The notes: generated from the sequence alone by a model not told the origin. A stretch of 64,000 nucleotides of DNA from Synechocystis sp. PCC 7509 (GCF_000332075.2 NZ_ALVU02000001.1:3050324-3114323); one strand, 5' to 3'; positions 17,520 to 27,212 are shown, counted from the first letter of the stretch. A program made the numbers and translations.

Positions 17520-18302
17520 TTAGCTGGCTAACCCTTGATAGTTCAACCAAGCTCGATAAAAAATATAAATTGATAATATTCCCAAAAAGCTGCGAAATAC
17601 GATACTAACGACATTATCGGGCAACTTTGGTAAAACTCGCGTACTAATTTGCGCCCCCAATAACCCGCCACAACCTAAAATTATCCCTTGAATAAACAAT
17701 ACATTTCCTGCATAAGCTTGGGTTACAGAAGACGATACCGCCGTACTGATAATTACTCCTAAGCTAGTTTGAATTGCGACTTTGATATGTTCCCCTAAAA
17801 GCAACATTTGCAAAGGAACCATAATTACCCCTCCACCAACACCAAATAATCCGGCTAAAAGACCTCCTGCGCCTCCCGTTGCTATGCTACAAATAGTTGG
17901 ATTAAATGGCTTTTTATCTGGGTTTTCTTGAATAAGTAATTGTTTCCGCAATTGCACTAAATAAATGTTAATAAGTAGTAAAACTCCAAACAAAGCTAGT
18001 AATACGTAGGATGGAATATTAATTGCTATAAGAACGCCTAATTGAGCAGTTATTAAAGCTGGAATTCCTAAATACAAGACTTTTTTTAAGTTGAAGTAAC
18101 CCATTCGCCAATTTTGAATACTGCCAGAAACCGAAGTAATCACAATTGCTAAACTACTGGTAGCTGTAGCTTCAATCGGCTTATTACCTAAAGAGACTAA
18201 AAGCGGTACTAACAACACACCGCCGCCAATACCTAATAAACCTGCCATAATTCCTGAAACTAGCCCACCAACAGCTAAAACGAAGATATCTGTTGTAGTC
18301 AT
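17520..18302 (-). CDS. TauE/SafE-type sulfite/organosulfur exporter (TSUP family)
   Basis: A 260-residue inner-membrane protein with about eight helices in two homologous halves. The two glycine-rich repeats are GLLGIGGGVLLVPLL near the N-terminus and LLAGLFGVGGGVIMVPLQ in the middle, the signature of the TSUP family. Members export or take up sulfite, sulfoacetate and related anions; the substrate here is unknown. It converges with the second Uma2 gene, the stop codons being about 2 bp apart. Confidence 0.9.
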   Translation of the reverse strand: MTTTDIFVLAVGGLVSGIMAGLLGIGGGVLLVPLLVSLGNKPIEATATSSLAIVITSVSGSIQNWRMGYFNLKKVLYLGIPALITAQLGVLIAINIPSYVLLALFGVLLLINIYLVQLRKQLLIQENPDKKPFNPTICSIATGGAGGLLAGLFGVGGGVIMVPLQMLLLGEHIKVAIQTSLGVIISTAVSSSVTQAYAGNVLFIQGIILGCGGLLGAQISTRVLPKLPDNVVSIVFRSFLGILSIYIFYRAWLNYQGLAS

Positions 18303-18308
18303 ATACGT

Positions 18309-18340
18309 TAAAAAAGAGCATCAGATAAATTTAATGCTCT
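18309..18340 (-). terminator. Intrinsic terminator after the desaturase gene
   Basis: On the minus strand AGAGCAT pairs with ATGCTCT across a 12-base loop, followed by TTTTTT. It sits 45 bp downstream of the desaturase stop codon and just before the TauE-like gene. Confidence 0.7.
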
Positions 18341-18384
18341 TTCTATTTAACTTAATTTTATTATTGAGTAATGCGATCGCACTT

Positions 18385-19221
18385 TTATCTAGTTGGTGGC
18401 ATTGTCACCTTTTTAGCTAACCCCAGTATCTGTAAAGTTTTAATCGCCCACCAAGTTACATCGATTTCCCACCAACGCAACCCAGCTTTAGCTACTTTGG
18501 GGTAAGCATGGTGATTATTGTGCCAGCCTTCGCCATAAGTTAGAATCGCCGCCCACCATAGGTTGCGGGAATCGTCTTTAGAGTCAGGGAAATTACGGTA
18601 GCCGAAAATGTGCGTTGCGGAATTAATTAACCAGGTGCTATGCCACAGTAATACAGACCTTAAGAAAATGCCGTAAACAACGAAAGGCATTCCACCACAA
18701 ACGTATAATAATCCAGCTAAAGGAATTTGCAAGAATAAATGGTAGCGATTCAACCAACGGTAGAATGGATCGCGGGCTAAGTCTGGAGCAAATTTGCTGT
18801 ACTGTTTATAGTCAAAAAACTCTGGACGCGGGTAGAAAAGCCAAACTATATGACTCCACCAAAAACCACGCCTTGAAGAATAGGGATCTTTTTCTTCGTC
18901 TTCGGTATGGGCGTGATGCAAGCGGTGTCCGGCTACCCAAAAAATTGGACCCCCTTGAATTGCCAATGCGCCGATAATTGCGATCGCATATTCTAATAAT
19001 TTTGGTACTTGAAAGCTACGATGGCTTAGTAATCGGTGATAACCCAAACAAATCCCAATACTACCAAACAGCCAATGTAAAAATAATGTTACTCCCAAGG
19101 CTGACCAAGAGAAACACCCCACCGCCAACACTGCTAAAACGTGAAAAGCTGCAAAAAAACCGATACTAATCCAGCTAAGAGCAAGCGGTGGCTTACCCTC
19201 AGTTATTACTGATGCAGTCAT
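18385..19221 (-). CDS. desC: Delta-9 acyl-lipid/acyl-CoA type fatty acid desaturase
   Basis: A 278-residue membrane di-iron desaturase that inserts the first double bond into C16/C18 acyl chains, the first step in membrane lipid unsaturation. The three histidine boxes are all present: HRLLSH, HRLHHAHTEDEEKDPYS and HNNHHAYP. The number and spacing of hydrophobic segments fit the DesC subfamily. It diverges from the TetR-type regulator at 19348, and the 126 bp between them probably hold both promoters. DesC genes in cyanobacteria are often cold- or light-regulated. Confidence 0.92.
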   Translation of the reverse strand: MTASVITEGKPPLALSWISIGFFAAFHVLAVLAVGCFSWSALGVTLFLHWLFGSIGICLGYHRLLSHRSFQVPKLLEYAIAIIGALAIQGGPIFWVAGHRLHHAHTEDEEKDPYSSRRGFWWSHIVWLFYPRPEFFDYKQYSKFAPDLARDPFYRWLNRYHLFLQIPLAGLLYVCGGMPFVVYGIFLRSVLLWHSTWLINSATHIFGYRNFPDSKDDSRNLWWAAILTYGEGWHNNHHAYPKVAKAGLRWWEIDVTWWAIKTLQILGLAKKVTMPPTR

Positions 19222-19347
19222 AAATTTCCCTGTATATAAAAATTGTCAGCGCCAAAAACGCTATATTAATTAAAGCCATTGCAAGTGCTACTTACATTTC
19301 TAGTCTAACAACAACTTTCTCAAAATGCAAGCAACACTTACATTTTT

Positions 19348-20508
19348 ATGTCTATTCAAAATTCCACCAGACAGAAATTAATAGACGCAGCCTTGAAGTT
19401 GTTTACTTCCCTTGGAGTTACAGAGACTACAACCAAAGCCGTAGCAGAATTAGCGCAAGTAAACGAGGTAACCTTATTCAGGCATTTTGGCAATAAGCAG
19501 GGATTGATGTTAGCGGTAATGGAAGAATCCGCAGCCTTTAAGCAACCAGGGGAATTGTTACAAATCCCTGCTCAAGAAGTAGATAGTTTAGGAGAAGCTG
19601 TAGCGCAATATGCGATCGCGTTTCTTGAATCTGTAACCCAAGCACCGGAATTATTACTATCTTTAATTGGTGAAGCTAGGCATTATCCCCCCCAAAATCG
19701 CCAAGCCCTAAGCAAAGGAATAAACGAAGCAAATAGCTCTCTTGCAAAGTATCTCGCCCCCGCAATAGCAAAATCCCCCGATTGCGGATTAGCCCCAGAA
19801 AAATTAGCAAGTATGCTCCTTGCAGCGTTATTGGGTTACTTCGTGATTGAAAATACTTGCATCGAACAGCAGTTGTGGAGCGATCGCACTGAATTTATCG
19901 ACAACTTGGTATTATTGCTAAAAGCTGAAACTACAGCCACCGCCATCAACGATTTACAACCGTCTATAGTCCACGAGATTTTACATAGAGCTAAAAAAGC
20001 GCGCTTGCGTGACTACGCCTTGATGTACGTTTTATTTGGTGCTGGTTTGTCGCAACAAGAAATAGCTAGTTTAGAAAAATCCCAGCAAATTAATGATAGC
20101 GATCGCCACTTATTACAAATAAACTCAAGACAAGTCCCCGTCAATCAATGGATTATGGGTAAACGCTACGGATCTTATAGTCGAAATCCTTTAACCGGGT
20201 GGCTTAGAAGCCGCACTGATGAGCATCCGGCGTTGTTTCTCAATGATGCAGGGTTGCCAATGACTGCTACAGATATAGATTTACGTTGGCTGGAATTAAC
20301 TGAGGGCTTGTTGACACCAGAAGGGCGATCGCCAATCATTGAGCAAGCAGCACAGACATGGCGAGTAGAAATGTTGAGCAAAGGCATAACGCTCGAAAAT
20401 TTGAGTATGATTACAGGTTTGCATTTAAAGCTTCTTCAGCCTTATGCTCGTAAAGTTAAAGAAAAATTAGCCTTAGAACAAGCCATTAGTCTCGATCGCA
20501 AGTCTTAA
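19348..20508 (+). CDS. TetR-type regulator fused to a tyrosine-recombinase-like domain
   Basis: This 386-residue protein is about twice the TetR norm. The N-terminal domain is a clear TetR helix-turn-helix (AALKLFTSLGVTETTTKAVA, then NEVTLFRHFGNKQGLM), followed by a typical ligand domain to about residue 190. The second half, from about 210, resembles the catalytic domain of tyrosine recombinases: RLRDYALMYVLFGAGLSQQ, a TWRVEMLSKGI helix and LLQPYARKVKEKL. The first catalytic Arg seems to be Ser (GAGLS) and the His-x-x-Arg box is not kept, so catalysis is doubtful. It is divergent from desC and may regulate it, but this is not shown. Confidence 0.75.
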   Translation: MSIQNSTRQKLIDAALKLFTSLGVTETTTKAVAELAQVNEVTLFRHFGNKQGLMLAVMEESAAFKQPGELLQIPAQEVDSLGEAVAQYAIAFLESVTQAPELLLSLIGEARHYPPQNRQALSKGINEANSSLAKYLAPAIAKSPDCGLAPEKLASMLLAALLGYFVIENTCIEQQLWSDRTEFIDNLVLLLKAETTATAINDLQPSIVHEILHRAKKARLRDYALMYVLFGAGLSQQEIASLEKSQQINDSDRHLLQINSRQVPVNQWIMGKRYGSYSRNPLTGWLRSRTDEHPALFLNDAGLPMTATDIDLRWLELTEGLLTPEGRSPIIEQAAQTWRVEMLSKGITLENLSMITGLHLKLLQPYARKVKEKLALEQAISLDRKS

Positions 20509-20540
20509 AGTTCCTTTAATTATCAACTTACTTAAAACCA

Positions 20541-21386
20541 ATGAAAGCTATCAATAACTCTCCATCTCCTTTTATTGCTCAGACATTGAAACTGGTGGGA
20601 ATAGTATTAATTTTGTCTTTTCTCCTAGATTTTGTGATTCTGGGTTTTCCGGCGGGAGAGAGAGATACTCTGTGGCAAATTGGTTTTATTACCGCCACCA
20701 TTGATCGGGGGATTACACCCGTAATTGGCTTGGCTTTTTTGCTTGTAGGTTACTGGTTTGAGCGCCGCAGCGATACTTTGACTCAGCCGCCACTTTGGTT
20801 AAGCTTAAAATTTTGGGCGTTATTATTGTCTAGCCTTTTAGGATTGCTATTTTTGGTGATGATTCCTTTACACATCAATAATGTAAATACTGAAAGCGTT
20901 AGAGCCGTAGAGCGCATCAATCAAAATTCCCTGCAACAAGAAGCCCAGTTGCAAAACGAACTCAACCAAGCCCAAGCTCAGTTAGGCGATCCCAACGTCC
21001 GCGCTAAAGTAGACGCAGAAAAAAGTAGATTTAAAGCCCAAGTTACAGCTTTGCTACAAAACGAACAACAGTTTAATCAAGCCCTCAATAGCGATCGCAC
21101 TCCTGAAGCAGAGAAAAAATTACTACGCCAATTTAAAGCTAATCCTAAAGCCTTAGAAGAATTTTTGGCACAGCAAAGCGATCCTGTTGCTCTTGGTGGC
21201 AAAAGACTAGCCCAAATACAAACCCAAAAACAACAGTTGGTAAACCAAGCAAAACAAGAAGCTTTACAGTCTAGTATTAGAATGACTATCCGCAGCTTGC
21301 TAATCTCGACTGCTTATATTTTTATCGGCTGGATGGGCTTAAGAAGTCTAATTAGCGCCAATAAATCGGTACAAAACCCAAGCTGA
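20541..21386 (+). CDS. HpsJ-like membrane coiled-coil protein
   Basis: A 281-residue protein with two or three N-terminal hydrophobic helices (about 15-35, 50-70, 85-110), a long Gln/Glu-rich coiled coil (about 120-240) and a C-terminal helix. This layout resembles the HpsJ family linked to hormogonium polysaccharide secretion and motility in filamentous cyanobacteria. It begins 32 bp after the TetR-fusion stop codon and may be co-transcribed. The assignment rests on layout and remembered similarity, not on a diagnostic motif. Confidence 0.5.
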   Translation: MKAINNSPSPFIAQTLKLVGIVLILSFLLDFVILGFPAGERDTLWQIGFITATIDRGITPVIGLAFLLVGYWFERRSDTLTQPPLWLSLKFWALLLSSLLGLLFLVMIPLHINNVNTESVRAVERINQNSLQQEAQLQNELNQAQAQLGDPNVRAKVDAEKSRFKAQVTALLQNEQQFNQALNSDRTPEAEKKLLRQFKANPKALEEFLAQQSDPVALGGKRLAQIQTQKQQLVNQAKQEALQSSIRMTIRSLLISTAYIFIGWMGLRSLISANKSVQNPS

Positions 21387-21509
21387 ACTCAATCTACCCT
21401 ACAATAAAAATAATTGTTACGTAGGGCGATCGAGAAAGTAATTATATGCTGAGTAATTCTTCGCCTATTGCCTACGGGACTCAAAGTGAGAACATAGATT
21501 TTATATAGG

Positions 21510-22265
21510 TTGAGGTTTAAGCAAGTGTCTGTAAAACCTCAAAAGCAATTATTAAAGGAGAGTGAGCAATTAGTGCTCGAACGCTTCAAACAAGACTTAA
21601 AAAATGACTTAATTGCCGGGTTATTGGTAGTAATTCCCCTGGCTACTACAATTTGGCTAACGATTACGATCGCCAACTGGGTTGTAAACTTTCTGACGCG
21701 GATTCCCAAACAACTAAATCCGTTTGACGATATGAACCCAATTTTAGTCACCTTGCTAAACTTGGGAGTCGGGTTAGCAGTACCGTTACTGTGTATTTTG
21801 GTAATCGGTTTAATGGCTCGCAACATCGCGGGGCGGTGGTTGCTAGATGTAGGGGAAGATGTATTAGAAGCAATTCCTTTAGCCGGAGCCGTATATAAAA
21901 CTTTAAAGCAGTTACTGGAAACTTTACTTAAAGACACTAATGGCAGATTTCGCCGAGTGATTTTAGTAGAGTATCCCAGAAAAGGGATGTGGGCGATCGC
22001 TTTTGTAACTGGAAGCATGAGCAATGAAATTCAAGCGCAAATGGTTCGCCCGGTACTGAGCGTATTTATTCCCACTACTCCTAACCCCGCTACGGGATGG
22101 TACGCGGTAGTCCCCGAAGACGAAGTAATCAATTTATCAATGTCCATTGAAGATGCTTTTAAAGTAGTAGTATCTGGGGGAATTGTCGCCCCCAATAGTT
22201 TAGTCACTTCTTTACCCGCCGCCAACGAGCTAAAAATCGAAACACCCCACACCGAAAAAATTTAG
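21510..22265 (+). CDS. DUF502 family membrane protein
   Basis: A 251-residue protein with two transmembrane helices (about 32-55 and 85-105) and the DUF502 core, including GRWLLDVGEDVLEAIPLAG, VYKTLKQLLETLL and the GWYAVVPEDEV region. It starts at TTG 21510 or possibly GTG 21525. It heads a co-directional group DUF502-nusB-ftsY often kept in cyanobacteria. Its molecular function is unknown. DUF502 proteins occur widely in bacteria and plant chloroplasts as membrane-associated factors. Confidence 0.85.
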   Translation: MRFKQVSVKPQKQLLKESEQLVLERFKQDLKNDLIAGLLVVIPLATTIWLTITIANWVVNFLTRIPKQLNPFDDMNPILVTLLNLGVGLAVPLLCILVIGLMARNIAGRWLLDVGEDVLEAIPLAGAVYKTLKQLLETLLKDTNGRFRRVILVEYPRKGMWAIAFVTGSMSNEIQAQMVRPVLSVFIPTTPNPATGWYAVVPEDEVINLSMSIEDAFKVVVSGGIVAPNSLVTSLPAANELKIETPHTEKI

Positions 22266-22307
22266 ACATCACGCTCTTGTAAATCCTCCCCACCCATAAA
22301 AATTGCT

Positions 22308-22949
22308 ATGCAAACCCAAACACCTCGCCGAATTGCCCGCGAACTAGCCCTATTGAGCTTGAGTCAACGCCCACAATCACTAGAAAAGCTAGAAAATCAA
22401 GAAATATCAGATTTACTATTAGCCGCTATCCGCACGCTGACAACCGAAGCCCAAGACGCGCTAACAAATGCTTCTTCGGAATTACAACGGAGTAGCGATC
22501 GCTTACTTGCTAGCGAAATTCGTGCCGCCGATGTAGAATCAGCGCGGGTGATGGTAAGCGAAGCGGTGGAAGTTACGACAAGCGCCATCAATCGCTTGGG
22601 TGTAGCTTTGGAAATGCCAGAATGGATACAACTAGCAAATCAGCAAGAAGTCCGCAGCTATACCATTAGTGTTGTGGGGACAGTCAGCGCCAAAGTCAAG
22701 CAAATAGATGAAATACTAGGGAATGCTTTAGTAGATTGGCAAGTACATCGATTAGCTAAAATTGACCGCGATATTCTTAGAATTGCGATCGCCGAAATCT
22801 TATTTTTGGGTATACCCGATCGCATTGCCATCAACGAAGCGGTAGACATTGCCAAACGTTACAGCAGCGATGAAGGACATAAGTTTATTAACGGTGTAAT
22901 GCGCCGCGTTACTGAGCAACTAAAAGCTCCCACCGCTCCAGTTTCTTAA
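22308..22949 (+). CDS. nusB: Transcription antitermination factor NusB
   Basis: A 213-residue all-alpha RNA-binding protein that binds boxA with NusE (S10) to allow rRNA operon antitermination. The N-terminal [16 protein letters not shown] helix is the boxA-binding arginine-rich region. The C-terminal half has the conserved [36 protein letters not shown] and FINGVMRR segments. It is longer than the E. coli protein because of a central helical insertion, common in cyanobacteria. It lies 42 bp after DUF502 and 50 bp before ftsY. Confidence 0.95.
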   Translation: MQTQTPRRIARELALLSLSQRPQSLEKLENQEISDLLLAAIRTLTTEAQDALTNASSELQRSSDRLLASEIRAADVESARVMVSEAVEVTTSAINRLGVALEMPEWIQLANQQEVRSYTISVVGTVSAKVKQIDEILGNALVDWQVHRLAKIDRDILRIAIAEILFLGIPDRIAINEAVDIAKRYSSDEGHKFINGVMRRVTEQLKAPTAPVS

Positions 22950-22999
22950 TCTGTGCTGGATTTATTCAAAAATACCCCTAATTTAAGTAAGTTAGTCCA

Positions 23000-24568
23000 A
23001 TGGTTTTTAATTGGTTTCGCCGTCAATTTAGCGATAAAGATGCCTCTACCCCAGAAGAAGAAGCTACTATTACCCCGGCGGAGGTAGAACCCGAAGCTGA
23101 AACTTCCTCAGAGGAAGACACGGCGGCAGAATACTTAAAATGGGCTAAGGCGGCTTACCAAAATATTCAACAACAGCAAGCACAATCTACCCCACAAAGC
23201 ATTGTTGAGAATGTCATTGCCGAACAAGGAACGGCGGAAATCGCAGAGCCAGAAACGCCAGTTGTTCCCCAAGCAGATGAACCAGACGCAGAAACGCCAG
23301 TTGTTCCCCAAGCAAACGAGCCAGACGCAGAGCCAGAAACATTAGTAGTTCCCCAAGCAAACGAACCGGACGCAGAAACGCCCCTAGCTCCCTCTGAGGA
23401 ACTCAGCAACAATCTAGAAACAGAGGAAACAACCCCCCTGCCATTTTGGGCGCAAACTGAAGCTGACAGACTAGCAAGAATAGAAAGGCTCAAAGCTACA
23501 GCAATTGAAGAAGTTGAACCCGAAGGATCGCCACAAGTCCAACCTACACAAGAATTATTAGTTGCTTTTGATGAAGGGTTTTTGTGGTCGGCGGAAATTT
23601 TAGCATCTCAAGGTCGTCGCCCGGAAGATATTTCCCTTGAAGAAATCACTTGGCTCAAAAAACTTCGGCAAGGATTAGATAAAACCCGCCGTAGTATAGT
23701 TAATCAGCTAAAAGCCATAGTAGGTCAAGGTCCACTCAATCAAGCGGCGGTAACGGAAATAGAAACATTGTTATTGCAAGCAGATGTAGGAGTTCAAGCG
23801 ACCGATTATATTATTAATGCCCTGCAAGAGCGGCTAAAACAGGAAGCCTTACCCGCCGACGAAGCGATCGCCTATCTTAAGCAAATTCTCCGCGATATGC
23901 TCGATCGCCCTTTAGAAACCTATTCCCGCACCTTTATACCCGAAAAAGACACCCTGAATATTTGGCTGATGACGGGAGTAAATGGTGCAGGTAAAACTAC
24001 AACTATCGGCAAACTTGCCCATATTGCCCAAAAATCCGGCTATAAATGCTTAATTGGCGCGGCGGATACCTTTCGAGCGGCGGCGGTGGAACAGGTAAAA
24101 ATTTGGGGTGCAAGAAGTGGGACGGAAGTAGTAGCTAATCCCGGACAAAATACCGATCCCGCCGCCGTAGTGTTTGATGCGATCGCGGCGGCTCAGTCTC
24201 GTTCTATAGAGCTATTATTAGTAGACACAGCAGGACGACTGCAAAATAAGAAGAATTTGATGGACGAACTAAGTAAAATTCGCCGGATTGTAGACAAAAA
24301 AGCCCCCGATGCTAAGGTGGAATCGCTTTTAGTTTTAGATTCTACTCTCGGTCAAAATGGACTGAGACAAGCGGAAGTTTTCGCCGAAGCCGCGCAGTTA
24401 AGCGGTGTAGTTTTAACTAAACTTGATGGTACAGCTAAAGGAGGAATTGCCTTAGCTGTAGTACAGCAGCTTGGTCTACCAATTCGGTTTATAGGTGCGG
24501 GGGAAGGAATAGAAGATTTGCGCCCCTTTTCTAGCTACGAATTTGTCGAAGCATTACTCAGTAATTAG
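23000..24568 (+). CDS. ftsY: Signal recognition particle receptor FtsY
   Basis: A 522-residue GTPase that receives SRP-ribosome complexes at the membrane. The first 180 residues form an acidic A domain with an internal repeat. The N domain follows (about 215-310), then the G domain with P-loop GVNGAGKTTTIGKLA, DTFRAAAVEQ, DTAGRLQNKKNLMDEL and TKLDGTAKGG. All GTP-binding motifs are intact. It lies 50 bp after nusB. Confidence 0.97.
   Translation: MVFNWFRRQFSDKDASTPEEEATITPAEVEPEAETSSEEDTAAEYLKWAKAAYQNIQQQQAQSTPQSIVENVIAEQGTAEIAEPETPVVPQADEPDAETPVVPQANEPDAEPETLVVPQANEPDAETPLAPSEELSNNLETEETTPLPFWAQTEADRLARIERLKATAIEEVEPEGSPQVQPTQELLVAFDEGFLWSAEILASQGRRPEDISLEEITWLKKLRQGLDKTRRSIVNQLKAIVGQGPLNQAAVTEIETLLLQADVGVQATDYIINALQERLKQEALPADEAIAYLKQILRDMLDRPLETYSRTFIPEKDTLNIWLMTGVNGAGKTTTIGKLAHIAQKSGYKCLIGAADTFRAAAVEQVKIWGARSGTEVVANPGQNTDPAAVVFDAIAAAQSRSIELLLVDTAGRLQNKKNLMDELSKIRRIVDKKAPDAKVESLLVLDSTLGQNGLRQAEVFAEAAQLSGVVLTKLDGTAKGGIALAVVQQLGLPIRFIGAGEGIEDLRPFSSYEFVEALLSN
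23252..23390 (+). repeat. In-frame 39-bp tandem repeat in the FtsY A domain
   Basis: A 13-residue unit ETPVVPQADEPDA is repeated about three and a half times: 23252-23290, 23291-23329, 23336-23374 (after a 6 bp spacer) and a partial unit. All copies stay in frame and are acidic and proline-rich, so copy number may vary between strains. Confidence 0.8.
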
Positions 24569-24599
24569 AAATTGCCTAACTTTAGATTTAAACTAAAAA

Positions 24600-24637
24600 T
24601 TGCGAAGCCCTGCGTGCGCGCTTGCGCTATCGCCAAA
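24600..24637. repeat. GC-rich dispersed repeat, copy 1
   Basis: The segment TGCGAAGCCCTGC followed shortly by GCGCTTGCGC and ATCGC lies just upstream of proS. Its reverse complement recurs at 42645-42677. It precedes the chosen proS start and is therefore not coding. Confidence 0.55.
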
Positions 24638-24656
24638 CAAAGATAGGTTACGAGCA

Positions 24657-26465
24657 ATGCGACTTTCAAAAATGTTATTTGTTACTCTGCGGGAAGATCC
24701 TACAGAAGCAGAAATTCCCAGTCACAAATTATTACTCCGAGCGGGTTATATCCGTCGCATTGGTAGCGGTATCTATGCTTATTTACCCTTAATGTGGCGC
24801 GTATTGCAAAAAGTCTCCCAAATTGTGCGCGAAGAAATGAACGCCACAGGGGCGCAAGAATGCTTATTACCTCAAATCCAACCTGCGGAATTGTGGCGAG
24901 AGTCTGGGCGCTGGGATACCTACACTAAAGCCGAAGGAATTATGTTTTCCCTTAAAGATCGTCAAGATCGCGAATTAGGTTTAGGGCCCACCCATGAAGA
25001 AGTAATTACTACTGTAGCCCGTGAAACTATCCGCTCTTACCGTCAATTACCCGTACATCTCTATCAAATTCAAACTAAGTTTAGGGATGAAATTCGCCCC
25101 CGTTTTGGACTGATGCGCGGACGAGAATTTATTATGAAAGATGGTTACTCTTTCCACACCGATACTGAAAGCCTGAAAAAAACCTACGACGATATGCACC
25201 AGGCTTATAGTAATATGCTTCGCCGTTCGGGTTTGGCATTTCGAGCCGTACAAGCAGATTCAGGAGCGATTGGCGGTTCTGGTTCGCAAGAATTTATGGT
25301 ACTAGCGGAAGCTGGAGAAGATGAGGTACTTTACACCGAAGATGGACAATACGCCGCCAACGTAGAAAAGGCTGTATCTTTACCACCAACGGCGGAAACG
25401 TCCCCTTTTACAACCTACGAAAAGCGAGAAACTCCAGGGACTGAAACTATAGAGAAAGTTTGTAAGTTACTAGATTGTTCGCCAACAACCTTAGTTAAAA
25501 ATGTCCTATATCAGGCAGTTTATGACAATGGCATGACAGTTTTAGTTTTAGTTAGCATTCGTGGAGATAGAGATGTTAACGAAGTTAAGCTACAAAACCA
25601 TTTAACTAATTTAGCTAGTCAATACAGCGCCAAAAATGTTTTAGCTTTAACTGTTCCCGATACCGAAGCACAAAAAAAATGGGCGGCTAAATCTTTACCA
25701 TTGGGTTACATCGCGCCGGATATTGGCGATGATTATATAAAGAGCGATCGCACTATCCATCCCAAGTTTTTACGCTTAGTCGATGAAACTGCTGCTTCTC
25801 TGCAAAACTTTGTCACTGGCGCAAATGAAGCTAATTACCACGTAGTCGGCGCAAATTGGGATCGACAATTCCCCAAACCCTCACAGGCTATAGATTTACA
25901 AAAAGCAAGATCCGGCGACTTCTCAACCCATAATTCTACTCAAATCTTACAAAGTGCTAGAGGTATTGAAGTCGGGCATATTTTTCAACTAGGAACTAAA
26001 TACTCGCAAGCCTTGGGAGCTACCTACACGAGCGAACAAGGGGAGGAATTGCCCTTAGTAATGGGTTGTTATGGTGTGGGGGTATCGCGTCTAGCACAGT
26101 CGGCGGTAGAGCAATCTTATGATAAAGATGGGATTATTTGGTCAGTTGCGATCGCGCCTTATCACGTAATTATCTGCATTCCCAATATTAGCGACACTCA
26201 GCAAGTAGAAACAGCAGAAAAACTCTACACAGATTTAAACGCCGCCGGAATTGAGACTTTACTAGACGATCGCAACGAACGAGCGGGAGTTAAGTTTAAA
26301 GATGCTGATTTAATCGGTATACCTTACAGAATCGTTACCGGGCGCAGCCTGAAGGAAAATAAAGTAGAAGTTGTAGACAGAAAAAGCCGCCAATCTCAAG
26401 AGATCCCAATTGATGAAGTAGTAGCTACTTTGAGTCAATGGATTAAAGCCGCCTTGACTGCTTGA
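24657..26465 (+). CDS. proS: Prolyl-tRNA synthetase
   Basis: A 602-residue class II synthetase that charges tRNA-Pro. The start ATG 24657 gives the usual cyanobacterial opening [19 protein letters not shown]; a longer frame upstream runs through a repeat and is rejected. Motif 1 surrounds [12 protein letters not shown], motif 2 is [20 protein letters not shown], and motif 3 is near [10 protein letters not shown]. The editing (YbaK-like) domain is inserted at about 240-400 and the anticodon-binding domain is at the C-terminus. A degraded extra copy of its 3' end lies at 27311-27407. Confidence 0.97.
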   Translation: MRLSKMLFVTLREDPTEAEIPSHKLLLRAGYIRRIGSGIYAYLPLMWRVLQKVSQIVREEMNATGAQECLLPQIQPAELWRESGRWDTYTKAEGIMFSLKDRQDRELGLGPTHEEVITTVARETIRSYRQLPVHLYQIQTKFRDEIRPRFGLMRGREFIMKDGYSFHTDTESLKKTYDDMHQAYSNMLRRSGLAFRAVQADSGAIGGSGSQEFMVLAEAGEDEVLYTEDGQYAANVEKAVSLPPTAETSPFTTYEKRETPGTETIEKVCKLLDCSPTTLVKNVLYQAVYDNGMTVLVLVSIRGDRDVNEVKLQNHLTNLASQYSAKNVLALTVPDTEAQKKWAAKSLPLGYIAPDIGDDYIKSDRTIHPKFLRLVDETAASLQNFVTGANEANYHVVGANWDRQFPKPSQAIDLQKARSGDFSTHNSTQILQSARGIEVGHIFQLGTKYSQALGATYTSEQGEELPLVMGCYGVGVSRLAQSAVEQSYDKDGIIWSVAIAPYHVIICIPNISDTQQVETAEKLYTDLNAAGIETLLDDRNERAGVKFKDADLIGIPYRIVTGRSLKENKVEVVDRKSRQSQEIPIDEVVATLSQWIKAALTA

Positions 26466-26532
26466 AATATTCGGCAATTTGCCAACTCCTAAGCTTGCAC
26501 TTTTACGGGTGCTTTCAGGAGTTCAATATTTT
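26361..26532. repeat. Left direct repeat bracketing mazEF
   Basis: Spans the last 105 bp of proS and about 65 bp after its stop, including a relic of the 3' end of the 27432-27995 gene (encoding ELLKAPVKVQA on the minus strand). It aligns with 27311-27477 at roughly 85 percent identity by eye. Confidence 0.8.
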
Positions 26533-26556
26533 GACTTCAAGTAGACGAAATTACGG

Positions 26557-26587
26557 TTGTATATGTATACTCATTGTATATATGTAG
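26557..26587 (+). promoter_or_regulatory. Probable operator upstream of mazEF
   Basis: Two similar TTGTATAT-type sites, TTGTATATGTATAC (26557-26570) and TTGTATATATGTAG (26574-26587), lie in direct order 43-70 bp upstream of mazE. The first contains inverted GTATA/TATAC halves. MazE-type antitoxins autoregulate through such repeated sites. Confidence 0.45.
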
Positions 26588-26629
26588 AAAATTAGATAAA
26601 TATACATAAAATCAATTGGAGTCTTAATT

Positions 26630-26869
26630 ATGGCTGCTCAAGTTGCTAAATGGGGGCATAGTTTAGGTATCCGTATACCCGCACCAATAGCAAAACAAGT
26701 CCATCTAGAAGAAGGGACTGATATAACTTTCGCTGTTGTTGGCAATAGCCTTGTAATTCGACCAAAGCGGCGTAAATATACTCTTGACGAACTTCTTGAG
26801 GGGATGACTCCAGACAATCTTCAATCCGAAATTGATATGGGAATGCCTGTAGGTAATGAAGTCTGGTAA
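26630..26869 (+). CDS. mazE: MazE-type antitoxin
   Basis: This 79-residue antitoxin has an N-terminal AbrB/MazE swapped-hairpin DNA-binding domain (AKWGHSLGIRIPAPIAKQV) and a C-terminal tail that would bind and neutralise the toxin. It overlaps the toxin gene by 14 bp. It is expected to repress its own promoter alone or with MazF. Confidence 0.9.
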   Translation: MAAQVAKWGHSLGIRIPAPIAKQVHLEEGTDITFAVVGNSLVIRPKRRKYTLDELLEGMTPDNLQSEIDMGMPVGNEVW

Positions 26870-27212
26870 GCCAACAAAAATTTACGTTCCAGAACGAGGT
26901 GATATTGTAAAACTAGACTTTAGCCCTCATCTGGGACACGAGCAGGGATTTAAACGCCCTGCTATTATTTTGTCACCGAGTCAGTATAACAAGCTGGCAT
27001 CCTTAGCCGTGATGTGTCCAATAACTGAGCATTCAAAGGGCTATCCCTTTGAAGTCGAATTACCAGAAGGAATGAAAACGATTGGTGTTGTTTTAAGCGA
27101 TCAAATTAAAAGCTTTGATTGGAAAGCACGTCGAATTAGATTTGCTGAAAAAGCCCCAACAGAATTACTTGAGGAAGTATTAGCCAAGCTGGAAGCTTTA
27201 CTATCTTATTAA
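26856..27212 (+). CDS. mazF: MazF-type mRNA interferase toxin
   Basis: This 118-residue PemK/MazF-family ribonuclease cleaves single-stranded RNA at short sequences. Typical segments are RGDIVKLDFSP, QGFKRPAIILSP, MCPITEHSKGYPFEVEL and VLSDQIKSFDWKAR. The last carries the conserved DQ-K-DW pattern. No disruption is seen. The pair sits inside a long direct duplication, suggesting it was acquired as a unit. Confidence 0.92.
   Translation: MKSGKPTKIYVPERGDIVKLDFSPHLGHEQGFKRPAIILSPSQYNKLASLAVMCPITEHSKGYPFEVELPEGMKTIGVVLSDQIKSFDWKARRIRFAEKAPTELLEEVLAKLEALLSY

Noticed and set aside
24600-24656. Upstream start for proS at the TTG near 24600
   Set aside because: It would add 19 residues coded by a GC-rich repeat; the ATG at 24657 gives the conserved [14 protein letters not shown] start.
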